Source: Arthrobacter sp. zg-Y820 (lineage in GTDB: Bacteria; Actinomycetota; Actinomycetes; Actinomycetales; Micrococcaceae). From it: a DNA stretch of 64,000 nt. The stretch is from NCBI RefSeq assembly GCF_030142155.1, contig NZ_CP126247.1, positions 2,480,001 to 2,544,000 on the forward strand, given 5' to 3'. Shown piece after piece: positions 49,690 through 57,373 of the stretch. Each line of letters begins with the position of its first letter. The stretch's first letter is position 1. Under the pieces are notes generated by a model. It was not told where the DNA came from. It was given only the letters and a program-made list of their open reading frames with translations, and made no database searches. Position numbers and translations under genes: made by a program.

Positions 49690-49706
49690 TTGTAGCCTTC
49701 ACACAA
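49690..49706. promoter_or_regulatory. Putative FasR box upstream of fasR
   Basis: TTGTAGCCTTCACACAA, 14 of 17 positions identical to the site upstream of fabD (51001-51017). It ends only a few bp before the inferred -35 of fasR, so it could mediate autoregulation. Assignment to FasR is inference. Confidence 0.5.
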
Positions 49707-49731
49707 AATGGTGCTTGATCCGCCGACACCG

Positions 49732-49737
49732 TAAACT
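49732..49737 (+). promoter_or_regulatory. -10-like hexamer for a leaderless start (fasR)
   Basis: TAAACT ends 6 nt before the fasR ATG, with no ribosome-binding site. The -35 (TGGTGC, 17 bp upstream) is weak. Confidence 0.45.
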
Positions 49738-49743
49738 CGCTTT

Positions 49744-50976
49744 ATGCCAGTGACTCGCAGCACAGCCTCGCCCCAACCCGGGATGCGTGCCGATCCGGCG
49801 GATCCCACCACCGTGGAGCGGCTCAAAGCCAACATCGGAAAGCTCTCCACCGCCACGCTCAAGCAGCTGGACGTGTCACTGCCCTGGTATCGGGGCCTGC
49901 GCCCCGATGAACGCTCGGCCCTGGGCATGGTCGCCCAAAAAGGCATCGCCTCGTTCGTGAACTGGTACGAGCGTCCGGCCTCCCCCGCCTGGGTCCTCAG
50001 CGATGTCTTCGGCACCGCACCCACCGAACTCACCCGGTCGATCAGCCTGCAGAAGGCGCTGCAGCTGATCCGGGTGGTGGTGCAGGTGGTGGAGGACCGC
50101 GTTCCCGAGCTCGCCGACGACGACGTCCAGGGGCAGCTGCGCATCGCCGTCCTGCGCTATTCCCGGGAGGTGGCATTCGCGGCTGCCGATGTCTACGCCC
50201 GCGCCGCGGAAACCCGCGGGGCCTGGGACACGCGGCTGGAAGCCCTGGTGGTGGATGCCATTCTGCGCGGTGAGAGTTCGGACGCCCTGCGCTCCCGCAT
50301 CGCCGCCGTCGGCTGGACCTCCACGGCCCGGATCACCGTAATGGTGGGCAGCTCGCCGTCGGACACCAATGCCTCCTTCGTCAACGAACTGCGCCGCGCC
50401 ACGGCACGGCTCACCGAGGACGCCCTGGTGGGAATCCAGGGCGAACGGCTCATCCTGGTGCTCGGCGGCTTGGAGGACACCCCCGGCTCCTACGCCCGGC
50501 TTGCCGAACTTTTCGGCCCCGGTCCCGTCGTTTACGGCCCGCCCGCCGAGTCCCTGGTCGACGCCGGACCGTCGGCGCAGGCGGCGTTCGCCGGACTCAC
50601 CGCGGCCCGCGCCTGGCCGGCGGCACCGCGCCCGGTAGCCGCCGACGACCTCTGGCCCGAGCGGGTCATGTCCGGCGACGACAGCGCCCGCCAGGCCCTT
50701 GTGCGGAGCATCTACCGGCCGCTGCTCGGCGCCTCCAACGGCCTGGCGGAAACCCTTTCCGCTTACCTGTCGCTCGGGCATTCCCTGGAGGCAACGGCCC
50801 GGGAACTCTTTGTCCATGCCAACACGGTCCGCTACCGGCTGCGCCGGGTCTGCGACGTGACCGGCTGGGACCCGATGCTGCCGCGCGAGGCCTTCGTGCT
50901 GCAGACCGCCCTCGTGGTGGGCCGCCTGGCGCCGCCCGGAAAAGCGGTCCCGGAGCGCCCGGCCACCCGCTCCTGA
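49744..50976 (+). CDS. fasR: PucR-family regulator of fatty acid synthesis, FasR-like
   Basis: 410-residue transcription factor. The N-terminal 170 residues are a helical sensor-like domain conserved in FasR (LKQLDVSLPWYRGLRPDERSALGMVAQKGIASFVNWY); a GGDEF-like linker domain follows, then a C-terminal PucR helix-turn-helix (LSAYLSLGHSLEATARELFVHANTVRYRLRRVCDVTGWDP). In Streptomyces FasR binds the fabD promoter and activates the fabDHPF operon; Rv2242 is the mycobacterial counterpart, also just upstream of fabD. ATG with a leaderless-type -10. Expected to activate the genes that follow. Confidence 0.92.
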   Translation: MPVTRSTASPQPGMRADPADPTTVERLKANIGKLSTATLKQLDVSLPWYRGLRPDERSALGMVAQKGIASFVNWYERPASPAWVLSDVFGTAPTELTRSISLQKALQLIRVVVQVVEDRVPELADDDVQGQLRIAVLRYSREVAFAAADVYARAAETRGAWDTRLEALVVDAILRGESSDALRSRIAAVGWTSTARITVMVGSSPSDTNASFVNELRRATARLTEDALVGIQGERLILVLGGLEDTPGSYARLAELFGPGPVVYGPPAESLVDAGPSAQAAFAGLTAARAWPAAPRPVAADDLWPERVMSGDDSARQALVRSIYRPLLGASNGLAETLSAYLSLGHSLEATARELFVHANTVRYRLRRVCDVTGWDPMLPREAFVLQTALVVGRLAPPGKAVPERPATRS

Positions 50977-51000
50977 GCGGGTTGCATCCATCACCTTCCC

Positions 51001-51017
51001 TTGTAGACTTCCTACAA
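51001..51017. promoter_or_regulatory. Putative FasR box upstream of fabD
   Basis: TTGTAGACTTCCTACAA, a perfect 6-5-6 inverted repeat 67 bp before the fabD start. A candidate fabD promoter (TTGGTC at 51033, TATCTT at 51054, 15-bp spacer) lies just downstream, so the site is where an activator would bind. Confidence 0.6.
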
Positions 51018-51084
51018 CTGCTCACACAGAGCTTGGTCTACGCAAACACCCGGTATCTTCCCGACTCTTTGGAAAGCTTGATAC

Positions 51085-52056
51085 GTGCTCGCTATTGTCT
51101 GCCCCGGCCAGGGGTCCCAAACGCCAGGTTTCCTTTCTCCGTGGCTGGAATTGCCCGGTGTCCGGGAACATCTCGAAGCCTTGAGCTCCCTCGCAGGTCT
51201 GGACCTGATCGCCCACGGCACGGTCTCCGACGAGGAGACCATCAAGGACACGGCAGTGGCCCAGCCGCTGATTGTGGCCGCCGGGCTGATGGCCGCACGG
51301 CTGCTGCTGCAGCCGCAGGCGCTGACCGCCTCCACCGTCGTCGCCGGCCACTCCGTCGGGGAAATCACCGCCTCGGCCCTGGCGGGTGCGCTCACCGAAG
51401 CCGACGCCCTCATGTTTGTCCGCGAACGCGCCAACGCCATGGCCCGCGCCGCAGCTGACACGCCCACCGGCATGAGCGCCGTTCTGGGCGGCGATCCGGA
51501 CGAGGTGGCGGCCGCGCTTGCCGCCGCCGGTCTCACGGCAGCAAACGCGAACGGCGGCGGACAGACAGTCGCCGCGGGAACCCTGGAGCAGCTCGCCGCC
51601 TTCGCCGCCGCCCCTCCCGCCAAGGCCCGCGTGATTCCGCTGAAGGTAGCAGGCGCCTTCCACACCGCGCACATGGCACCGGCCGTGAGCGTCCTGGAAG
51701 CCCTCCGCCCGCAGCTGCGCCCGGCCGCCCCGCGCCCCACTTTGCTTTCGAACTACGACGGCGCCGCCGTCGTCTCCGGCGAAGCCAACCTCGACAGCCT
51801 GATCAGCCAGGTCTCCCGGCCCGTGCGCTGGGACCTGTGCATGGAGTCCATGGCCGCCATGGGAGTCACCGGAATGCTGGAACTGCCTCCGGCCGGCACC
51901 CTCACCGGCCTGGCCCGCCGCGGACTCAAGGGCCTGCCCACCCTGGCCCTGAAGTCCCCCGAAGACCTCGACGCCGCGCGGGAGTTCATCACCGAACACT
52001 CCTCCACGTCCGCCGCAGCAACAGCAGCAACCACCATTGGAGAAGGTAACGCGTGA
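51085..52056 (+). CDS. fabD: Malonyl-CoA:ACP S-malonyltransferase
   Basis: 323-residue transacylase that loads malonyl groups from CoA onto ACP, the entry of extender units to FAS II. Motifs: CPGQGSQTPGFLSPW near the start, nucleophile Ser90 in GHSVGEITA, and the His in GAFHTAHM. GTG start with GGAAAG 8 bp upstream. First gene of the fabD-fabH-acpP-fabF operon; it overlaps fabH by 4 bp (GTGA). The upstream 17-bp palindrome is a candidate FasR site. Confidence 0.96.
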   Translation: MLAIVCPGQGSQTPGFLSPWLELPGVREHLEALSSLAGLDLIAHGTVSDEETIKDTAVAQPLIVAAGLMAARLLLQPQALTASTVVAGHSVGEITASALAGALTEADALMFVRERANAMARAAADTPTGMSAVLGGDPDEVAAALAAAGLTAANANGGGQTVAAGTLEQLAAFAAAPPAKARVIPLKVAGAFHTAHMAPAVSVLEALRPQLRPAAPRPTLLSNYDGAAVVSGEANLDSLISQVSRPVRWDLCMESMAAMGVTGMLELPPAGTLTGLARRGLKGLPTLALKSPEDLDAAREFITEHSSTSAAATAATTIGEGNA

Positions 52057-53117
52057 GCACGCCCACCCTGAAGCAGTCCCCCGTCCACCAGTTCAGCCGC
52101 GTCCACGGCATCGGCGCCTTCCGCCCGGACGTCATCGTGAGCAACGAAGATGTCTGCCAGTGGATCGACTCCTCTGATGAGTGGATCCGCCAGCGCACCG
52201 GCATCGTCACCCGGCACCGCGCCGACAAGGGCACATCAGTGGTGGACATGGCCGAGGCCGCCGGCCGCGACGCCCTGCAGAGCGCCGGAATCGAGGGCTC
52301 CCGGCTGGGCGCCGTCATCGTTTCCACCGTCACGCATCCCTTCGCCACGCCGTCAGCGGCCGCCGAGATCGCGCACCGGCTCGGTGCCTCCCCCGCTCCG
52401 GCCTACGACGTGTCCGCCGCCTGCGCGGGCTACTGCTACGGAGTCGCCCAGGCGGATGCCCTGGTCCGCTCCGGCGCCGCCGAGTACGTGCTGGTGATCG
52501 GCGTGGAGAAGCTCTCCGACTTCATCGACAACACGGAGCGCACCATCTCGTTCCTGCTCGGTGACGGCGCCGGCGCCGTCGTCGTCGGGCCCTCCGACGC
52601 GGCCGGAATCGGCCCCTCCGTCTGGGGCTCGGACGGCAGCAAGTCCAGCACCATCGGCATGACCCATTCCATGCTGGACATCCGCGAACTGTCGCTGGCC
52701 GCGGAAACCGACGGCACCGAGGTCGGCGTGTCGGACGTCGCCGCCCGCGACGGCAAGCTGTGGCCGACCCTGCGCCAGGACGGCCAGAGCGTCTTCCGCT
52801 GGGCTGTCTGGGAAATGGCGAAGGTCGCCCAGCGCGCGCTGGACGCCGCCGGCGTCACCGCCGAGGACCTTGGCGCGTTTGTACCGCATCAGGCGAACAT
52901 GCGCATCATCGACGAAATGGCCAAGCAGCTGAAACTGCCCGAGTCCGTCATCATTGCCCGTGACATCGCCGACGCCGGCAACACCTCAGCGGCCTCCATT
53001 CCCCTGGCCACGCACCGGCTGCTGAAGGAAAACCCCGAGCTCAGCGGCAAGCTCTCCCTCCAGATCGGCTTCGGCGCAGGCCTGGTCTTCGGCGCACAGG
53101 TTATCGTTCTTCCGTAA
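52053..53117 (+). CDS. fabH: Beta-ketoacyl-ACP synthase III
   Basis: 354-residue initiating condensing enzyme; joins a starter acyl-CoA (branched in this group of bacteria) with malonyl-ACP. Triad: Cys124 in DVSAACAGYCYG, His in VPHQANMRII and Asn in DAGNTSAASIPLA. The chain is somewhat longer than the usual 317-335, with an extra N-terminal segment and an insertion near residue 195-240 (GSDGSKSSTIGMTHSMLDIRELSLAAETDG). Translationally coupled to fabD by a GTGA overlap. Starter specificity is inferred from membership of the actinobacterial branched-chain group. Confidence 0.95.
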   Translation: MSTPTLKQSPVHQFSRVHGIGAFRPDVIVSNEDVCQWIDSSDEWIRQRTGIVTRHRADKGTSVVDMAEAAGRDALQSAGIEGSRLGAVIVSTVTHPFATPSAAAEIAHRLGASPAPAYDVSAACAGYCYGVAQADALVRSGAAEYVLVIGVEKLSDFIDNTERTISFLLGDGAGAVVVGPSDAAGIGPSVWGSDGSKSSTIGMTHSMLDIRELSLAAETDGTEVGVSDVAARDGKLWPTLRQDGQSVFRWAVWEMAKVAQRALDAAGVTAEDLGAFVPHQANMRIIDEMAKQLKLPESVIIARDIADAGNTSAASIPLATHRLLKENPELSGKLSLQIGFGAGLVFGAQVIVLP

Positions 53118-53202
53118 CCTGTCCGTCCCCCAACACCCCACCGTTCCGCGGTTGGACAACCCACGCCGGCTCCTGCCGGCGTCACGAGAAAAAGGAGCCA
53201 AC

Positions 53203-53448
53203 ATGGCTAGCAACGAAGAAATCCTGGCCGGCCTCGCCGAGATCGTCAACGAGGAAACCGGTCTGGCCCCCGAGTCCGTCGAGCTGGACAAGTCCTTCAC
53301 CGATGACCTGGACATCGACTCCATCTCCATGATGACCATCGTCGTCAACTCCGAAGAGAAGTTCGGCGTACGCATCCCGGACGAAGAGGTCAAGAACCTG
53401 AAGACCGTCGGCGACGCCGTGGACTTCATTTCCAAAGCCCAGGCGTAA
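53203..53448 (+). CDS. acpP: Acyl carrier protein
   Basis: 81-residue acidic four-helix ACP. The phosphopantetheine-attachment Ser40 is in DLDIDSISMM (DSI in place of the commoner DSL). AAAGGAG lies 6 bp before the ATG; in-frame sequence upstream is not ACP-like. It carries the growing chain for FabD, FabH and FabF, whose genes flank it. 85 bp after fabH and 93 bp before fabF. Confidence 0.96.
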   Translation: MASNEEILAGLAEIVNEETGLAPESVELDKSFTDDLDIDSISMMTIVVNSEEKFGVRIPDEEVKNLKTVGDAVDFISKAQA

Positions 53449-53541
53449 TCCGCCGGCGGCCGCTGCCCTCGCCGGCGGCGGCCGCCGCGTCAGCGCAGTT
53501 TTGCAGTTCCCGCACCACCAACGTCTTCGAGAGAGTGAATC

Positions 53542-54777
53542 ATGGCCCGCAAAGTAGTCATCACCGGTTTGGGTGCCACAACGCCCATCGGCGGAGATGT
53601 TCCCACCATGTGGAAGAACGCGCTCAAGGGTGTCGCCGGCGCCCGCACCCTCGAGGACGAGTGGGTGGAAAAGTACAGCCTTCCCGTCACTTTCGCCGCA
53701 CGCGTCACCACGCCGGCCACCGACGTCCTCTCCCGCGTTGAAGCCAAGCGCATGGATCCCTCCACTCAGTTTGCCGTCGTGGCCGCCCGCGAGGCGTGGG
53801 CCGACTCGGGCATCGAAGACGTCGACCATGACCGGCTCGGCGTCTCCTTTGCCACCGGCATCGGCGGCGTCTGGACCCTTCTGGATGCCTGGGACACCCT
53901 GCGCGAAAAAGGCCCCCGCCGCGTCCTGCCCATGACCGTTCCCATGCTGATGCCCAACGGCCCCGCCGCCGCCGTCAGCCTGGACCTGGGCGCCCGCGCC
54001 GGCGCCCACACCCCGGTGTCCGCGTGCGCCTCCGGCACCGAAGCACTGCACCAGGGACTGGAGCTGATCCGCTCCGGCAAGGCCGACGTCGTCGTCTGCG
54101 GCGGTGCCGAAGCCGCCATCCACCCCATGCCGATGGCCGCGTTTGCCTCCATGCAGGCGCTGTCCAAGCGCAACGACGATCCGGAACGCGCCTCGCGTCC
54201 CTACGACAAGGACCGCGACGGCTTCGTGATGGGTGAAGGTGCCGGCGCGCTGGTGCTGGAATCCGAGGAGCACGCGCTGGCCCGCGGTGCGCGGATTTAC
54301 GCCGAGCTGGCCGGGACCGCAGTCACCGCCGACGCGTACCACATCACAGCACCCGACCCCGAGGGGCTGGGCGCCACCCGCGCGCTGAAGGCCGCCCTGG
54401 CTGACTCCGGCGCGCAGGCCGAGGACGTGGTGCATGTGAACGCACATGCCACCTCCACCCCTGTCGGTGACCGCCCCGAGTATGCAGCGTTGAAGGCCGC
54501 ACTGGGCGCCCACGTGGACAACGTTGCGGTGTCGGCAACCAAGTCCCAGACCGGTCACCTGCTGGGCGCTTCCGGCGCCGTGGAAGCCGTGATGGCAGCC
54601 ATGGCCGTGTCCGACCGTCAGGCTCCGGCCACCATCAACCTGGATAACCAGGATCCGGAAATCCCGCTCGACGTCGTGACGTCCGCCCGGGCCCTGCCCG
54701 GCGGGGACATCGTGGTCCTGAGTAACTCCTTCGGTTTCGGCGGGCACAACGCCGTCATCGCCCTGCGCAGCTACTAG
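53542..54777 (+). CDS. fabF: Beta-ketoacyl-ACP synthase II
   Basis: 411-residue elongating condensing enzyme. Catalytic Cys162 lies in TPVSACASGTEALHQG; the two histidines are in VNAHATSTPVGD and ATKSQTGHLLGASGAVEAV; C-terminal loop NSFGFGGHNAVI is intact. Corresponds in position to KasA of mycobacteria. Preceded by GAGAG; last gene of the fab operon, closed by a hairpin terminator. Confidence 0.96.
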   Translation: MARKVVITGLGATTPIGGDVPTMWKNALKGVAGARTLEDEWVEKYSLPVTFAARVTTPATDVLSRVEAKRMDPSTQFAVVAAREAWADSGIEDVDHDRLGVSFATGIGGVWTLLDAWDTLREKGPRRVLPMTVPMLMPNGPAAAVSLDLGARAGAHTPVSACASGTEALHQGLELIRSGKADVVVCGGAEAAIHPMPMAAFASMQALSKRNDDPERASRPYDKDRDGFVMGEGAGALVLESEEHALARGARIYAELAGTAVTADAYHITAPDPEGLGATRALKAALADSGAQAEDVVHVNAHATSTPVGDRPEYAALKAALGAHVDNVAVSATKSQTGHLLGASGAVEAVMAAMAVSDRQAPATINLDNQDPEIPLDVVTSARALPGGDIVVLSNSFGFGGHNAVIALRSY

Positions 54778-54794
54778 GCACCACCAGCGCCAAC

Positions 54795-54837
54795 AACAGC
54801 AGCGGCCGTTTCCCGAGGGAATCGGCCGCTGCTGTTA
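54795..54837. terminator. Terminator after fabF
   Basis: AACAGCAGCGGCCG and CGGCCGCTGCTGTT form a 14-bp stem; the loop contains a smaller TCCC/GGGA pairing. Followed by ATTAACC. Lies between convergent fabF and the DUF3145 gene. Confidence 0.75.
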
Positions 54838-54913
54838 TTAACCAGCTATGGTTTGTTTGCTTGTTGCGTGGGCTGCCCCGGCTAGTGGTCTGGCCGGCTG
54901 GTGTTCTGCCCGG

Positions 54914-55417
54914 CTATCCGACCTGGTGCAGCCAGCGGACGTTGGCGCCGTCGCCCGCGTACCGGAAAGGCTCCAGCTCGTCATCCCAGGCCTCCCCCAG
55001 CGCAAGGGAAAGCTCGTGGTAGACCGCCGAGGGATCCCCCGCGCCGTTTTCGTAGGCGTACCGGATCCGGTCCTCGGAGACCATGATGTTGCCGTGCACG
55101 TCGGTGGCGGCATGGAAAATGCCCAGCTCGGGCGTGTGGCACCACCGGCTCCCGTCAGATCCCGGGCTCTGGTCTTCAGTGACTTCGTAACGAAGGTGCG
55201 CCCAGCCGCGCAGGGCCGAGGCCAAGAGCGACCCGGTGCCCTGCGGCCCCGTCCATTCCAGCTCGGTGCGCAGCATGCCCGGGGCAGCGGGCTGAGGGGT
55301 CCACTTTAGATCCGTTCGCTTTTCCACGACGGATCCAATGGCCCACTCAATGTGCGGGCACAACGCAGACGGGGCGGAGTGTATGAATAACACGCCGTGG
55401 GCCATCACAACAGACAT
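54914..55417 (-). CDS. DUF3145 family protein
   Basis: 167-residue soluble protein of the actinobacterial DUF3145 family. Conserved stretches: AHGVLFIHSAPSALCPHIEWAIGSVV, WTPQPAAPGMLRTELEWTGPQGTG, LGIFHAATDVHGNIMVSEDRIRYA and the C-terminal LGEAWDDELEPFRYAGDGANVRWLHQVG. GGAGG lies 5 bp before the ATG chosen here; the ATG four codons upstream overlaps that site. It commonly sits near the fab genes in this group. Function unknown. Confidence 0.88.
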   Translation of the reverse strand: MSVVMAHGVLFIHSAPSALCPHIEWAIGSVVEKRTDLKWTPQPAAPGMLRTELEWTGPQGTGSLLASALRGWAHLRYEVTEDQSPGSDGSRWCHTPELGIFHAATDVHGNIMVSEDRIRYAYENGAGDPSAVYHELSLALGEAWDDELEPFRYAGDGANVRWLHQVG

Positions 55418-55735
55418 TCCATCCTCCATAGCTGTAGGTACGTCTTCCCCAACGACCTTCAGACCATGTTGAAATGCTCGTGCTGCCTGGTTAATTCAGG
55501 ACCAGCCTGAAATCACCGCAAACTGCGCTTAGGTTTTTTCTGTGTCTTCCAATTCTTTTAAAGACCCTCATCCGGTGCGGACTTAGCCTTATTGTGCCGC
55601 AAGTTTCTGGAATGCGCCAATAATCCTTTCCGGGTGTACCGGCACGGAACACGGCACCGGTATCCGGCCGTCCGGGGCACCGGGCGGGGCACCGGTATCC
55701 GGCCGTCCGGGGCACCGGGCGGGGCACCGGCGGGC
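55418..55735. other. 318-bp region between DUF3145 and xerC
   Basis: No gene. Left part is the DUF3145 upstream region and is less GC-rich (T-runs near 55530); right part is taken up by a GC-rich tandem repeat (55654-55723) just past the xerC stop. No convincing terminator. Confidence 0.55.
55654..55723. repeat. Two perfect tandem 35-bp repeats
   Basis: Unit beginning GCACCGGTATCCGGCCG occurs at 55654-55688 and 55689-55723 without mismatch, followed by a partial third copy (GCACCGG). Each unit contains internal GGGGCACCGGGCGGG. Located 12 bp after the xerC stop. Confidence 0.92.
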
Positions 55736-56698
55736 TCAGGCCCGGGGGTGCGCCTGCTGGTAGCTTGCCCGGAGCCGATCCACAGATACATGGGTGTAGA
55801 GCTGGGTGGTTGCCAGTGAGGAATGGCCCAGAATCTCCTGCACCGCCCGCAGGTCAGCACCGCCGTCGAGCAGGTGCGTGGCGGCTGAGTGCCGCAGCGC
55901 GTGGGGCCCCGTAGCCCCCGTATCACCCAGGGCCTCAAAGAGTCCGGCCACCACGGAGCGGACCTGCCGCTGGTCCACTCTGCGGCCGCGCTGCCCCAGA
56001 AACAGCGCGGGGCCGCTGTCGGCTCCGGCCAGAGCGGGCCTGCCGCGGCGCAGCCAGTCATCGACGGCCGCGGCCGCGGGCTGCCCATAGGGAACAGTGC
56101 GTTCCTTGTTGCCCTTGCCGATCACAGTCAGCGTGCGCCGGTCTGGGTTTAGGTCGTCGATGTCCAGACCGGTCAGTTCGCCCACCCGGATGCCGGTGGC
56201 ATAGAGCAGTTCGACGATGGCCCGGTCCCGGACCGCCAGCGGTCCGCCGTCGACGGCTGCGTCGGCCAGAGCAGTGAACAGCTCGCCGATCTGCCCCGCG
56301 CGCAGCACCGCCGGCAGGGTCCGCTCCCGCTTCGGTGCCCGCAGCCGCAGGGCCGGGTCAGTGTCGAGGAGCTCCTCGCGCAGCGCCCACCCGGTAAAGC
56401 TGCGGGCGGTAGCGGCCCGGCGGGCCAGTGTTGAGCGTGCTTGGCCGGCCGCACTGAGTTCCCCGAGCCAGCCGCGCAGGATTTCGAGATCTATCCCGGC
56501 CAGCGTCCGCACTCCCCCGGCGAGCGCATAGGTCAGCAACTTGGCAACGTCCCCTTCGTAGGCTCGCACTGTGTGCTCGGAACGGCCGCGTTCACTGGTC
56601 AGGTAGCGGCTGAACCCGCGCAGGGCCCGGCTGAACTCCGCCGGCCATCCCCCGGCTTCCCCTGTGTCCGTGGGCTCACTGTCGCTCGAAGGTTTCAC
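55736..56698 (-). CDS. xerC: Tyrosine recombinase XerC
   Basis: 320-residue site-specific recombinase that with XerD resolves chromosome dimers at dif. N-terminal SAM-like core-binding domain ([37 protein letters not shown]) and C-terminal catalytic domain. Catalytic residues: Arg in [10 protein letters not shown], Lys in [13 protein letters not shown]-x-x-R in [15 protein letters not shown], His in [10 protein letters not shown], nucleophile Tyr in QLYTHVS. GTG start. It belongs to a group with dprA-comM-yraN, as in other actinobacteria, so it is the housekeeping enzyme and not a phage or integron integrase. Confidence 0.94.
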   Translation of the reverse strand: MKPSSDSEPTDTGEAGGWPAEFSRALRGFSRYLTSERGRSEHTVRAYEGDVAKLLTYALAGGVRTLAGIDLEILRGWLGELSAAGQARSTLARRAATARSFTGWALREELLDTDPALRLRAPKRERTLPAVLRAGQIGELFTALADAAVDGGPLAVRDRAIVELLYATGIRVGELTGLDIDDLNPDRRTLTVIGKGNKERTVPYGQPAAAAVDDWLRRGRPALAGADSGPALFLGQRGRRVDQRQVRSVVAGLFEALGDTGATGPHALRHSAATHLLDGGADLRAVQEILGHSSLATTQLYTHVSVDRLRASYQQAHPRA

Positions 56699-56729
56699 CC
56701 CTTTACTGTCCTCGCATCACGGCGCGACC

Positions 56730-57251
56730 TCAAGCAGGCACACCGGCGGTGCCGGCGCAATGCACGCGCAGGACGGCGGTGGCCTCGGATGATTCGTGGT
56801 CCAGCAGGAAACGCTTCGAGCCGATGCCGGCGGAGTACCCGGTCAGCGCACCCCGGGATCCGACCACCCGATGCGTGGGAATGACGATGTTCAGCGGATT
56901 GCGGGACAACGCTGCTCCGACACCGCGTGCCTTTGCGGCATCGCCGAGCCGTATGGCCAGCTCCTTGTAGCTGCAGGTCTGGCCGTACGGAATTGCCGAC
57001 ACCTCGGCCCAAACCCGGCGTTGGAAGTCCGTCCCGCGGGTGTCGAGATCCAGGTCGAAGCAGCAGCGGTGCCCGGCGAAATACTGCTCGAGCTGGCGTT
57101 CGACTTCCTCGAAGCCGTCTTCGACGATCCGGCCCAGCCCGTGATCGGCGGCCGGATCGGGAACCCCGGGGAAGACAGCCCGCAGGGCACCCTCGTCGGA
57201 GGCCAGGGTGAGGACACCCAGCGGCGTTACGACACTCTTATGGATGCGCAT
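56730..57251 (-). CDS. O6-alkylguanine-DNA alkyltransferase homologue, active-site Cys replaced by Thr
   Basis: 173-residue Ogt/MGMT-fold protein with the N-terminal ribonuclease-like domain and C-terminal DNA-binding domain. The latter has TDFQRRVWAEVSAIPYGQTCSYKELA (HTH), the Arg/Asn segment ARGVGAALSRNPL and TGYSAGIGSKRFLLDHE. The acceptor motif, normally P-C-H-R, is P125-T126-H127-R128, so it cannot accept an alkyl group by the usual thiol route. It may act like alkyltransferase-like proteins (which carry Trp, Ala or other residues here) by flagging O6-alkylguanine for excision repair. AAAGGA precedes the ATG. Between dprA and xerC. Confidence 0.85.
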   Translation of the reverse strand: MRIHKSVVTPLGVLTLASDEGALRAVFPGVPDPAADHGLGRIVEDGFEEVERQLEQYFAGHRCCFDLDLDTRGTDFQRRVWAEVSAIPYGQTCSYKELAIRLGDAAKARGVGAALSRNPLNIVIPTHRVVGSRGALTGYSAGIGSKRFLLDHESSEATAVLRVHCAGTAGVPA

Positions 57252-57285
57252 TGTGGTTCCTTTCGTGGATGTGCGGTGGAGCAAT

Positions 57286-57333
57286 GGGTTCTTGGTGCTT
57301 TGGGTTCTTGGTGCTTTGGGTTCTTGGTGCTTT
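57286..57333. repeat. Three perfect tandem 16-bp repeats upstream of the alkyltransferase homologue
   Basis: GGGTTCTTGGTGCTTT at 57286-57301, 57302-57317 and 57318-57333, 35 bp upstream of the start codon in the 122-bp gap after dprA. They may lie in the promoter or 5' leader; copy number could vary. Confidence 0.93.
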
Positions 57334-57373
57334 GTTGGATTTGCTTGGGGCTTTGCCCGGCGACGGCGACGGC

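Noticed and set aside
55736..56698. XerC as a mobile-element integrase
   Set aside because: It sits in the conserved dprA-comM-yraN neighbourhood with no att-like repeats, tRNA junction or phage genes; it is the housekeeping dimer-resolution recombinase.
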